A stretch of DNA of 64,000 bases from Candidatus Pelagibacter communis (lineage in GTDB: Bacteria > Pseudomonadota > Alphaproteobacteria > Pelagibacterales > Pelagibacteraceae). Both the position numbers and the translations under genes were made by a program. How positions within the stretch are numbered: the first letter of the stretch is position 1; each line of letters starts with the position of its first letter. This document shows, one piece after another, positions 25,887 through 34,199 of this stretch. The notes beneath the pieces were generated by a model, which searched no databases, had not been told where the DNA came from, and saw nothing but the letters and a program-made list of their open reading frames with translations. The stretch spans positions 124,001 through 188,000 of the forward strand of contig NZ_CVSO01000002.1 in NCBI RefSeq assembly GCF_001180105.1, read 5' to 3'.

Positions 25887-26684
25887 TTAATTATCTTTCC
25901 CCATTATTTCCTCTTCCATATTCCATATCATGGATAGTATTTCTTCTCGTTTTGATGAAAATTCTTTATTCTTTTTAATTTCTCTTAAATCTTCTTTTAA
26001 ACCCATTTCTGCAAATGGAAGTTTATATTCTTTATGAATTCTACCTGGTCTTGGCGCCATGACATATAATCTTTCACCCAATAACAAAGCTTCTTCAACT
26101 GAGTGAGTAATTAAGATAATTGTTTTTCCAGTTTCTTTCCAAATTTTTAAAACAAGTGATTGCATTTTTTCTCTAGTTAAAGCATCTAATGCACCTAAAG
26201 GTTCATCCATTAAAATTAAATCTGGGTCATTAATTAAACATCTTGCAAGCGCAACTCTTTGCTGCATACCACCTGACAATTGATAAGTAGGAGTATTTCC
26301 AAAACCTTTAAGACCAACTATTTCTAACCACTCATCAACTTTTTTTTGAGTTTCATCCGGATCTTTTTTCTTCATTCTTAATCCAAAGTTGACATTTTCA
26401 GAAACAGTTAACCATTCAAATAAAGCACCTTGTTGAAATACCATCCCTCTATCAACTCCAGGACCATTAATTTCATTTGAACCTAAAGTGATTGTTCCTG
26501 ATGTAGGTCTAATAAAACCAGCTGCAATATTTAATAAAGTTGTTTTTCCACATCCTGATGGACCGAGAACTGTTAATAGTTCTCCTTTTTTAATTGTGAA
26601 ATTTAAATCTTTTAATGCATGAACAGTTTCTCCTTTAGGAGATTTAAAGATCATATTTAGATTTTGAGAAACTAAATCACTCAT
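25887..26684 (-). CDS. tauB: Taurine/sulfonate-type ABC transporter ATP-binding protein
   Basis: A 265-residue ATPase of the TauB/SsuB/NrtD group. Walker A GPSGCGKTT is at residues 41-49, the signature LSGGMQQRVALARCLI near 137, and Walker B DLILMDEPLGALD near 160; the H-loop is LITHSVEEALLLG. It energises import through the permease whose gene follows directly. It lies 88 bases after the binding-protein gene, separated by a strong hairpin, which should lower its expression relative to the binding protein. Confidence 0.93.
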   Translation of the reverse strand: MSDLVSQNLNMIFKSPKGETVHALKDLNFTIKKGELLTVLGPSGCGKTTLLNIAAGFIRPTSGTITLGSNEINGPGVDRGMVFQQGALFEWLTVSENVNFGLRMKKKDPDETQKKVDEWLEIVGLKGFGNTPTYQLSGGMQQRVALARCLINDPDLILMDEPLGALDALTREKMQSLVLKIWKETGKTIILITHSVEEALLLGERLYVMAPRPGRIHKEYKLPFAEMGLKEDLREIKKNKEFSSKREEILSMIWNMEEEIMGKDN

Positions 26685-26716
26685 ATCAAGACCTTACATT
26701 AAAATTTGTGTAAAAA

Positions 26717-26751
26717 AAATAGGCACCAATTAAAAAAATTGGCGCCTATTT
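26717..26751 (-). terminator. Hairpin between tauA and tauB
   Basis: A 15-base-pair stem (26717-26731 with 26737-26751) with one G-U pair on the transcribed minus strand and a 5-base loop. It lies 20 bases after the tauA stop. It is probably a partial terminator or 3' stabiliser that yields more binding protein than ATPase and permease. Confidence 0.75.
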
Positions 26752-26771
26752 AATTCTATTTAACCTTCTGA

Positions 26772-27713
26772 TTATAAAGGTAAGAAACTAGTGTCTACGT
26801 TTCCTCTTGGTGTTCCCATTCCTTTTAAGAATGCATCAAGATTTCCTTTAGTCATAGATTGCTTAGTCTCTGCTGGTGTTAAAAATTTGAAACCACTTAA
26901 AGTTTCTTTCATATCACCAACTTTCATTTCAGAAGCTTTAGACATTGCGTTCATGTCGCTTTTGCCAGCTCTGTATCTGTCATTAGCTTCATGAGTTACT
27001 TCAATAAAAGTTCTTAGCATTTCAGGATTTTCCTTCATGAACTTAGTAGTTACTGAAGTAATATCTATTCCTAAGATACCAGCGTCTCTTGCTTCTTGAA
27101 CTGTAAGTAATCTTGTTCCAACAGCTGTTGCAGCTTTAATTGAATTACCACCGAACAAACATGCCATTACAACATCACCACTTACTAATGCAGCAGCACC
27201 TTCTTCAGGGTCCATTTGAATGATATCCATTTTTTTTCTGTCTGCACCAACAACTTTCATACTTTCATCAAAAACGTATTCAGCCATTGTTCCTAGCGGT
27301 ACAGCAACTTTTTTACCTTCAAGTTCAGTAGCATTAGCTTTTGTAATACCTGAAGCGTTTGAAGTTACACAAGTTGTTCCACCCATTCCATATTCCATAG
27401 CTATATCTACAAGCTTGATAGGTGCTTTAGATTTAACTGCGTTTATGAAAGGTACTAAACCTTGTGAGTAAGAAATATCGATGTCTCCCGCTAACATAGC
27501 GTCAGTCATTGCTCCACCGTTTGTGAAGTTAGTCCACTTAACTGGTACACCTAAAGCTTTAGCAAAATTTTTCTTCTGCATGTCCTCTAGGTTTGGACTA
27601 GGCCATTCTAAAAAGTAAGCAACTCTAACTTCTTTTGCAGCTGAATTAGCAACTGAAATAGTCAAGTTAAGAGCTAAGATACTTCCAAGAATAAAACTTA
27701 GTATTTTTCTCAT
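26772..27713 (-). CDS. tauA: Taurine/sulfonate-type ABC substrate-binding protein
   Basis: A 313-residue periplasmic binding protein of the NMT1/TauA/SsuA fold. The signal peptide covers residues 1-24 (ends SVANSAAKEV). RVAYFLEWPSPNLEDMQ opens the mature protein and DIDISYSQGLVPF lies near residue 75. A strong Shine-Dalgarno (AAGGAGAGGAATAA) precedes the ATG, indicating abundant product. The neighbours tauB and tauC and the divergent aminotransferase plus alanine dehydrogenase genes make taurine the most likely ligand, which is inference. Confidence 0.88.
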   Translation of the reverse strand: MRKILSFILGSILALNLTISVANSAAKEVRVAYFLEWPSPNLEDMQKKNFAKALGVPVKWTNFTNGGAMTDAMLAGDIDISYSQGLVPFINAVKSKAPIKLVDIAMEYGMGGTTCVTSNASGITKANATELEGKKVAVPLGTMAEYVFDESMKVVGADRKKMDIIQMDPEEGAAALVSGDVVMACLFGGNSIKAATAVGTRLLTVQEARDAGILGIDITSVTTKFMKENPEMLRTFIEVTHEANDRYRAGKSDMNAMSKASEMKVGDMKETLSGFKFLTPAETKQSMTKGNLDAFLKGMGTPRGNVDTSFLPL

Positions 27714-27830
27714 TTATTCCTCTCCTTATTTAAATTTATAAGCGGTATTTAAGTTGAAAATAGATCCAATGTAAATGAAGTTGTTAACAGGAATGGGTGT
27801 CAAAATAGACTATTCAATTTTTGGTTGTAC

Positions 27831-27839
27831 TGCTATAAT
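27831..27839 (+). promoter_or_regulatory. Extended -10 promoter for the aminotransferase operon
   Basis: TGCTATAAT matches the extended -10 pattern TGnTATAAT, 54 bases before the ATG at 27893, in the 179-base divergent region between tauA and the aminotransferase. I see no good -35. The rest of this gap contains the tauA ribosome-binding site and nothing else recognisable. Confidence 0.5.
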
Positions 27840-27892
27840 AGATTTTTATAGTTAATTAATATTAATTAGTCTAAAGATTAGGAATTAAAAAA

Positions 27893-29233
27893 ATGAGTCA
27901 AAAACCTTCAATACCAAATTCGCTTAACGAACATTGGATGCCATTTACATCCAATAAAGATTTTAAAGAAAGACCAAGATTAATAACAGAAGCAAAAGGC
28001 GTTTATTTAAAAAATCATGAAGGTAATACTCAAATAGATGCAAGCTCAGGATTATTCTGTAATCCTTTAGGTCATGGCAGACAAGAAATTATAGATGCAA
28101 TATCAAATCAATTAAAAACTTTAGACTATGCTCAACCGTTCCAACAAGGTTTTGGTGGATCGTTTGAACTAGCAACAAGAATTTCAAAACACACACCAGG
28201 AAATTTAAATAGAATTTTTTATACAATATGTGGATCAACTGCAGTTGAAACAGCAATTAAAATTGCAATCGCTTATCATAAAGCTAGAGGTGAAGGACAT
28301 AGATTCAGATTTGTTGGAAGAGAAAGAGCTTACCACGGAATGAATATAGGAGCGACATCAGTTGGTGGAATGATTAACAACGTAAAAACTTTTGCAAGTG
28401 TATTGATGCCAGGTGTTGTTCACATGAGACACACTCATTTACCAGAACACAAATTTGTATCGGGTCAGCCTGAAACAGGAGCAAATATGGCTGAGGACTT
28501 AGAAAGAATATGTACAAACTTCGGCGCAGAAAATATAGCAGCATGTATTGTTGAGCCTATTGCTGGATCAACTGGAACACTAGTTCCTCCAAAAGGATAT
28601 TTGCAAAAACTTAGAGAAATTTGTGACAAGCACGGAATACTTTTAATTTTTGATGAAGTTATAACTGGTTGGGGCAGAACTGGTTCTGCTTTTGGTGCAC
28701 AAGAGTTTGGTGTTACTCCAGATATAATGACTATGGCGAAAGCTACAACAAATGGAATTGTTCCAATGGGTGTAGTTGCAAGTAAAGAAGAAATTTACGA
28801 TACAATAATGGACTCAGCTCCAAAAGGAACAATTGAATTGTTTCATGGTTATACTTATTCAGGTATTCCAATTTCAGTTGCAGCTGCTTTAGCAGTTCAA
28901 GATATATTTGAAAAAGAAGATATTTTTAAAAGAGTAAAAGAATTATCACCATATTTCCAAGAAGGTTTGATGTCTTTAAAAGATTTAGAGGCAGTAGAAA
29001 ATATTAGAGGATATGGAATGATGGGTGGAATTGATATGAAGATGGATCAAAAACCTGGAAGAGCAGGTTTAACAACTTTCAAACATTGTTATGATGCAGG
29101 TGTAAACTTTAAAGCCACAGGTGATTGTTTAATTATTGCACCAATGTTTATATCTGAGAAAAAACATATTGATGAAATAATTGAAAAACTAAGAACTGGT
29201 ATTAGCAATTATTCTAAAAGTAAAAAAAATTAA
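27893..29233 (+). CDS. tpa: Taurine/omega-amino-acid:pyruvate aminotransferase
   Basis: A 446-residue class III PLP aminotransferase. EHWMPFTSNKDF near residue 15 is typical of omega-amino-acid:pyruvate enzymes; ICGSTAVETAIKIA binds the PLP phosphate, IFDEVITGWGRTGSAFG holds the PLP aspartate and K283 (MAKATTNG) is the Schiff-base lysine. With taurine it would yield sulfoacetaldehyde and alanine; beta-alanine or hypotaurine are alternatives. The divergent tauABC-type genes and the following alanine dehydrogenase, which regenerates pyruvate from alanine, support taurine. Gap to the next gene is 8 bases. Confidence 0.85.
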   Translation: MSQKPSIPNSLNEHWMPFTSNKDFKERPRLITEAKGVYLKNHEGNTQIDASSGLFCNPLGHGRQEIIDAISNQLKTLDYAQPFQQGFGGSFELATRISKHTPGNLNRIFYTICGSTAVETAIKIAIAYHKARGEGHRFRFVGRERAYHGMNIGATSVGGMINNVKTFASVLMPGVVHMRHTHLPEHKFVSGQPETGANMAEDLERICTNFGAENIAACIVEPIAGSTGTLVPPKGYLQKLREICDKHGILLIFDEVITGWGRTGSAFGAQEFGVTPDIMTMAKATTNGIVPMGVVASKEEIYDTIMDSAPKGTIELFHGYTYSGIPISVAAALAVQDIFEKEDIFKRVKELSPYFQEGLMSLKDLEAVENIRGYGMMGGIDMKMDQKPGRAGLTTFKHCYDAGVNFKATGDCLIIAPMFISEKKHIDEIIEKLRTGISNYSKSKKN

Positions 29234-29241
29234 TTTTCTAA

Positions 29242-30360
29242 ATGAAAATTGGCGTTCCAAAAGAAATAAAACCACAAGAAAATAGAATTGGATTAACCCC
29301 TGATAGTGTAAAAACTTTAGTAGGTGAGGGTCACGAAGTTTTAGTTGAGTACAATGGTGGGTTTGAAGCAGGTTTTGATAATGATCAGTACACTAAAGCT
29401 GGAGCAAAAATTGCAAAAACTGCTGGTGATATTTTTAATGATGCAGACATAATTGTAAAAGTAAAAGAGCCTCAAAAAGTTGAGGTGGATATGTTAAGAG
29501 AAAATCAAATTCTTTATACTTATCTTCATTTAGCAGCTGCAAAAGAGCTTACTGAAGGATTAATTAAATCTAAAAGTGTCAATATTGCTTATGAAACTGT
29601 TACAGATGATAATGGTAGACTTCCATTACTTGCACCAATGAGCGCGGTCGCTGGGCGTATGTCAGTTCAAGCGGGAGCACATTGTTTAGAAAAAAATCAA
29701 AAGGGTAGAGGTATTTTGTTAGGTGGTGCACCAGGCGGCGAACCAGCAAATGTATTAATTCTTGGAGGTGGAGTAGTAGGAGAGAATGCTGCAATTATTG
29801 CAACAGGTATGAGAGCAAAAGTTCACATAGTTGATAAGTCTGAAGAAAGATTAAAACAATTAGTTAAAATGTTTGGTGATAAAATTATTCCAGAACAAAG
29901 TGATAAAGTTGATTTAAATAAGTTAGTTTCTGAGGCAGATCTATTAGTTGGTGGTGTTTTAATCCCTGGTGCAGAAGCTCCAAAATTAGTTACTAAAGAT
30001 ATGCTTAAATTAATGAAAAGAGGGTCTGTAATAGTTGATGTTGCAATTGATCAAGGTGGGTGCGTTGAAACAAGTAAACCAACCACTCATGGAGACCCGA
30101 CATATATAGTAAATGATGTTGTTCATTATTGCGTTGCTAATATGCCAGGTGGAGTTCCCAGAACTTCTACATTTGCATTAAATAAAGCAACTCTTCCATA
30201 CTTAATAAAATTAGCAAATAAAGGTTATCAAAAAGCTTTAGGTGAAGATAAAAACTTTTTAGCAGGACTTAATGTTCACAAAGGCCATGTGACTTATAAA
30301 GCTGTTGCAGATGTTTTTGGTCATGAATATGTTAGTGCAGGAGAAGCTATCAAAAATTAA
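29242..30360 (+). CDS. ald: Alanine dehydrogenase
   Basis: A 372-residue NAD-dependent L-alanine dehydrogenase. KIGVPKEIKPQENRIGLTPD opens the N-terminal domain, IVKVKEPQ contains the catalytic lysine, YTYLHLAA the catalytic histidine, and LGGGVVGENAA is the nucleotide-binding loop. It converts alanine to pyruvate and ammonium, regenerating the acceptor for the aminotransferase encoded 8 bases upstream and releasing the nitrogen. Length and ends fit the family. The flavoprotein gene follows after 4 bases, so all three are one operon. Confidence 0.93.
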   Translation: MKIGVPKEIKPQENRIGLTPDSVKTLVGEGHEVLVEYNGGFEAGFDNDQYTKAGAKIAKTAGDIFNDADIIVKVKEPQKVEVDMLRENQILYTYLHLAAAKELTEGLIKSKSVNIAYETVTDDNGRLPLLAPMSAVAGRMSVQAGAHCLEKNQKGRGILLGGAPGGEPANVLILGGGVVGENAAIIATGMRAKVHIVDKSEERLKQLVKMFGDKIIPEQSDKVDLNKLVSEADLLVGGVLIPGAEAPKLVTKDMLKLMKRGSVIVDVAIDQGGCVETSKPTTHGDPTYIVNDVVHYCVANMPGGVPRTSTFALNKATLPYLIKLANKGYQKALGEDKNFLAGLNVHKGHVTYKAVADVFGHEYVSAGEAIKN

Positions 30361-30364
30361 TTAG

Positions 30365-32809
30365 ATGAGTAAAAAAATACCTAGTAGCACAAAAGTTGTT
30401 GTTATTGGTGGCGGGGTTGTTGGATGTTCTTGCGCTTACCATTTAGCAAAATTTGGATGGAAAGATGTTATTCTTTTAGAAAGAGATAAACTAACTTCAG
30501 GAACTACTTGGCATGCTGCAGGATTAGTCAGTCAATTAGGACCCTCTGCAACAATTACAAAAATAAGAAAATATTCTTTAGATTTATATAAAGAACTTGA
30601 AAAGAAAGTAGATCACTCAGCAGGACTTCGTTTAAATGGCGCAATGTCTATTGCCCAAGAAGAAGGTAGATGGCAGGAATTAAAAAGACAAGCAACAACT
30701 GCTCAACTTTTTGATGTTGATGTTCAAATTTTAAATAAAGATCAAATTAAAGAAAAAGTTCCATTAATTAAAAATGATGATTTACTTGGAGGCATTTTAA
30801 TGCCTGGTGACGGATCAGGTGACCCATCTGGAATAACTCAATTACTTGCTAAAGCTGCAAGAGCAGAGGGAGCCAAAATTTTTGAAGACTCACCTGTTGA
30901 AGATATTTTAGTTAAAAATAAAAGAATTGAAGGTGTAGTTGTAAATGGAGAAAAAATTGAGTGTGAATATATTGTTTTAGCAACAGGGATGTGGTCAAGA
31001 CAAATTGGAGAAAAATTAGGTATAAGTATTCCATTATATCCTGCAGAACATTTTTATGTAATTACTGAACCAATTAAAGAAGTACCAAAAGATTTACCAG
31101 TGATAAGAGATTTTGATAGTAGAACTTATTTTAAAGAAGATGCAGGAAAATTACTTTTAGGAATATTTGAAGGAAAATCTATTCCTGCATTTGATAAAAC
31201 TAATAAAGTTCCAGAGGATTTTTCTTTCGGCGAGTTTCCAGAAAATCTTGAGCATTTCGAGCCATACTTAAATGCATGCATGAAAAGATTTCCCATTTTA
31301 GAAAAAACAGGAATTAGAAAGTTTTTTGCAGGACCAGAATCTTTTACACCAGATACGAATACTTTGTTAGGCGAAGTTCCTGAAGTTAAAAATTTTTTTG
31401 TTTGTTGTGGTTTGAATAGTATTGGAATAGCAAGTGCAGGAGGTGTTGGTAAAGTTACAGCTGAATGGATGATGAACGGTCATATTAATGAAGACATCTT
31501 TAGTTATGACATTAAAAGATTTCAAAAATTTCACTCTGGTATTAATTTTATTAAAGAAAGAGTAACTGAAACACTTGGTGATTTATATGGAATGCATTGG
31601 CCGTATAAACAACATAAAACTTCAAGAAATGTAATTACACTTCCTTATCATGAAAGATTAAAAGATAATGGAGCATGTTTTGGGGTTTCTGGCGGTTATG
31701 AAAGACCAATGTGGTTTTCAAAGGATGAAAAAAATAAAGATTACAAATATAGTTACAATTATCAAAATTGGTATCCAAGTGCTGAATTTGAAACAAAAAA
31801 TGCTAGATCAAATGTTGGTTTATTTGAATTATCTCCATTTTCAAAATTCGATTTAAAAGGCGAAAAAGTACATGAAGAATTACAAATTTTATGTACAGCT
31901 AATATCCCAAATGAACCTGGTAAAATTAAATATACACAAATGTTAAATGCAGATGGTGGAATTGAAACTGACTTAACTGTTATTTGTGTTGAAAAAAATT
32001 ATTTTAGAATTGTTTCTTCAGCTGCAAATAGAGAGCATGATAAATTTCATATTTTAAAGCATATTTCTAAAGATGTGAAATTAACAGATGTTACAGAAGA
32101 TTATTGTTGTTTAGGTTTATTTGGACCAAAAAGCAGAGAAATGATTTCCTCAATCAGTTCTGACGATTTCTCTAATGAAAACTTTAAATTTGGTACAGCT
32201 AAATTAGTTAAAATAGATGATGTAGAAGTATGGGCTCAAAGAATTTCATATGTAGGAGAATTAGGCTTTGAACTCTATGTAAAAAAAGAAAATGCATTAA
32301 AACTTTTTGATATTTTAATGGATAAAGGAAAAACTTATAAAATTTCTCTTTGTGGAATGCATGCTATGGATATTATGAGGATGGAAAGTGGTTATTTACA
32401 TTGGGGCCACGATATTTCACCTGAAGAAAACCAATTTGAGGCAGGTTTAAACTTTGCTGTCAGTTTTAAAAAGAATATGAATTTTATTGGAAGAGCTGCT
32501 TTAGAAAAGAAGCGAGATAAAAAGGACTATAAGAAATTTAAAATGCTCATTTTGAACAATTCTAAAGAAGGAGCACCTCTTCTACTTCATGATGAACCAA
32601 TTTATTTAAAAGATAAGATTGTGGGTCGTACAACCTCTGGCTGCTATTCTTTTAATTATAATAAAAATTTAGCATTTGGTTATATTAATTCTGGTCTAAG
32701 AAGTGACCAAATCGATAAACAAGCCTTTGAAATAGAGGTTGAGAAAAAAAAATACCCTGCATCTGTGATCACCCGACCTCTTAATGACAAAAAGCTTAGC
32801 TCTTTGTAG
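30365..32809 (+). CDS. Dimethylglycine/sarcosine dehydrogenase-like flavoprotein (DAO-FAO_M-GcvT)
   Basis: An 814-residue three-domain enzyme. An FAD-binding DAO domain (VVVIGGGVVGCSCAYHLA at about 11-28) carries TTWHAAGL, whose histidine forms the covalent flavin bond in this family; an FAO_M linker follows and a GCV_T/GCV_T_C folate domain covers about 430-805. It would oxidatively demethylate dimethylglycine, sarcosine or a related amine and pass the one-carbon unit to tetrahydrofolate. Its operon with the taurine-type aminotransferase suggests it could alternatively act on an N-methylated sulfonate such as N-methyltaurine, which is speculation. Confidence 0.87.
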   Translation: MSKKIPSSTKVVVIGGGVVGCSCAYHLAKFGWKDVILLERDKLTSGTTWHAAGLVSQLGPSATITKIRKYSLDLYKELEKKVDHSAGLRLNGAMSIAQEEGRWQELKRQATTAQLFDVDVQILNKDQIKEKVPLIKNDDLLGGILMPGDGSGDPSGITQLLAKAARAEGAKIFEDSPVEDILVKNKRIEGVVVNGEKIECEYIVLATGMWSRQIGEKLGISIPLYPAEHFYVITEPIKEVPKDLPVIRDFDSRTYFKEDAGKLLLGIFEGKSIPAFDKTNKVPEDFSFGEFPENLEHFEPYLNACMKRFPILEKTGIRKFFAGPESFTPDTNTLLGEVPEVKNFFVCCGLNSIGIASAGGVGKVTAEWMMNGHINEDIFSYDIKRFQKFHSGINFIKERVTETLGDLYGMHWPYKQHKTSRNVITLPYHERLKDNGACFGVSGGYERPMWFSKDEKNKDYKYSYNYQNWYPSAEFETKNARSNVGLFELSPFSKFDLKGEKVHEELQILCTANIPNEPGKIKYTQMLNADGGIETDLTVICVEKNYFRIVSSAANREHDKFHILKHISKDVKLTDVTEDYCCLGLFGPKSREMISSISSDDFSNENFKFGTAKLVKIDDVEVWAQRISYVGELGFELYVKKENALKLFDILMDKGKTYKISLCGMHAMDIMRMESGYLHWGHDISPEENQFEAGLNFAVSFKKNMNFIGRAALEKKRDKKDYKKFKMLILNNSKEGAPLLLHDEPIYLKDKIVGRTTSGCYSFNYNKNLAFGYINSGLRSDQIDKQAFEIEVEKKKYPASVITRPLNDKKLSSL

Positions 32810-32812
32810 GAC

Positions 32813-32855
32813 CATTTTGGACAAAACTCAAAAATGTACAACTCATTTTGAACAA
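32813..32855 (+). repeat. Two direct copies of CATTTTGRACAA
   Basis: CATTTTGGACAA (32813-32824) and CATTTTGAACAA (32844-32855) lie 31 bases apart, about three helical turns, upstream of the small protein gene at 32900. A related CATTTT pair occurs before the regulator gene at 34.1 kb. This is a possible regulator-binding arrangement and not demonstrated. Confidence 0.4.
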
Positions 32856-32899
32856 CGCTTTTCTTGAAAGATCGAATCGGGTGGTGTTAAATAACCTTC

Positions 32900-33088
32900 A
32901 TGAGTGGGGAAACATCTAGTTACGATCAACAAGTAGAGCTTAAAAAAACGCCAAACATCAAAGTTGATATCAACGATTTGCTATCAAGAGTAAGAGACGA
33001 GAAGAAAAAAGAAAGAAAAGAAAATCTTTTATTTCTCGGTCTAATTGGTTCAGTGATAGTGATTACTGGTATAATTGCGTCTCTTTAA
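32900..33088 (+). CDS. Small tail-anchored membrane protein, unknown function
   Basis: A 62-residue protein: a hydrophilic, charged N-terminal 42 residues (KVDINDLLSRVRDEKKKERK) and one C-terminal helix (LLFLGLIGSVIVITGIIASL). This is a tail-anchored topology with the N-terminus in the cytoplasm. I do not recognise a family. It overlaps the stop of the convergent regulator gene by 4 bases, and the upstream 90 bases contain two CATTTTGRACAA repeats. Confidence 0.7.
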   Translation: MSGETSSYDQQVELKKTPNIKVDINDLLSRVRDEKKKERKENLLFLGLIGSVIVITGIIASL

Positions 33089-34089
33089 TTAAATACTGTC
33101 AAATTTAACAATTTCGTTAACATTTTAATAAATCTTTCTTCATTAGTTTTATTAATATCACGAACTGCTTTTAAGGTAACATCTTTTTCAATAGTATTTG
33201 TATCCAATTTTGGCAACCCGAATAAAAGATAAAGATTATTTTTATCTTTTTTAAGCAATTTTCTTTTAATCAAACCATTTAATTTTCTAAGTGCTGTAGG
33301 CCTTGGTATTCCTGATAGCTCAGATATAGTCATAGCATTTAAACCTTGGTTCCCCCAATTATTAATTTTTTCAACGTAATTATCTGATGTTAATTCTGGA
33401 CTCATATTTTCTTTAAAACCTTTATTCATTACAAGATTTTGATTATAAGCGCACTGAGCCCAGATAGACCAAGTCTCTATATCTCCAAAAAATTTTTTCC
33501 AACCTACAATAGTTGGTATTTGAAATTCAAAAAAAATATTCCAAATTTGTGTAAAACTATCTCTTATCTTTTTATCTAAAACAGAGTTTTCAACTTTTTT
33601 GTCTAAATAACCTGCTTGACTTAGAAATTCTGTAAATCTTGAAAGTAATCTAGACATGTTTCGTATCGAGTCTTTAGGTTTTTGATATTCTTGCCCTTTA
33701 CGATTAATCATTATTCTTTTTTTATCTTTCTTAATAGCTCCATCTCTTTCCATTTCTAAAATTTTTCTTCTAGTTGTTTCCTTTGAAATTATTAATTCCC
33801 TTGATAAATCAATTACATTTATTTTCGGTATTTCATAAGTTTCTTTTGCATAAAACTCATCAAATGAATTTTTGATCTGATAATCACCGTATGCTTTAAA
33901 AGTTTTGTGTACTAGATGAATTAAAATTAAATACTTATCAAAGTCTTTAAATCTATTATAAGCAGCATGAAGCCATTGTTGTTGGAAATAAAATCTTTCT
34001 GTAACGATATAATTAAAATTTTTGTGATAGACAGATCTAATTTGTTCTTCTTGAATTTGATTTGAAAATTTTAACTCTCTTAATGACAT
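33085..34089 (-). CDS. Putative transcription regulator with two winged-helix domains
   Basis: A 334-residue protein with two helix-turn-helix-like regions: one near residues 98-133 (ELIISKETTRRKILEMERDG) followed by a basic wing, and one near 242-278 (MTISELSGIPRPTALRKLNG) followed by another KRKLLKKD wing. Neither matches a family I can name; MarR-like folds are plausible. No receiver or ligand domain is recognisable. CATTTT repeats just upstream of its start suggest autoregulation, which is inference. Divergent from the symporter gene at 34200. Confidence 0.65.
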   Translation of the reverse strand: MSLRELKFSNQIQEEQIRSVYHKNFNYIVTERFYFQQQWLHAAYNRFKDFDKYLILIHLVHKTFKAYGDYQIKNSFDEFYAKETYEIPKINVIDLSRELIISKETTRRKILEMERDGAIKKDKKRIMINRKGQEYQKPKDSIRNMSRLLSRFTEFLSQAGYLDKKVENSVLDKKIRDSFTQIWNIFFEFQIPTIVGWKKFFGDIETWSIWAQCAYNQNLVMNKGFKENMSPELTSDNYVEKINNWGNQGLNAMTISELSGIPRPTALRKLNGLIKRKLLKKDKNNLYLLFGLPKLDTNTIEKDVTLKAVRDINKTNEERFIKMLTKLLNLTVFN

Positions 34090-34131
34090 TTTTAATTATT
34101 TACGCAAATAATCCTAAAATTTTTGATTTAG

Positions 34132-34152
34132 CAACCCCAAAATGAACAAAAA
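34132..34152 (-). repeat. CATTTT tandem motif upstream of the regulator gene
   Basis: Read on the minus strand, this segment contains CATTTTTGTT followed directly by CATTTTGGGG, a 10-base (one helical turn) spacing, within the 110-base divergent gap between the regulator and the symporter genes. It shares CATTTTGG with the repeats at 32813. It could be an operator, but AT-rich DNA makes this weak. Confidence 0.25.
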
Positions 34153-34199
34153 TGCCTTGAATTTTATTTTTTTTCGTTCATAAAGCTCATGAGGGAATT

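Noticed and set aside
27775-27855. 26-codon ORF in the tauA-aminotransferase divergent gap
   Set aside because: No ribosome-binding site, it overlaps the likely promoter of the aminotransferase operon, and the composition is unremarkable.
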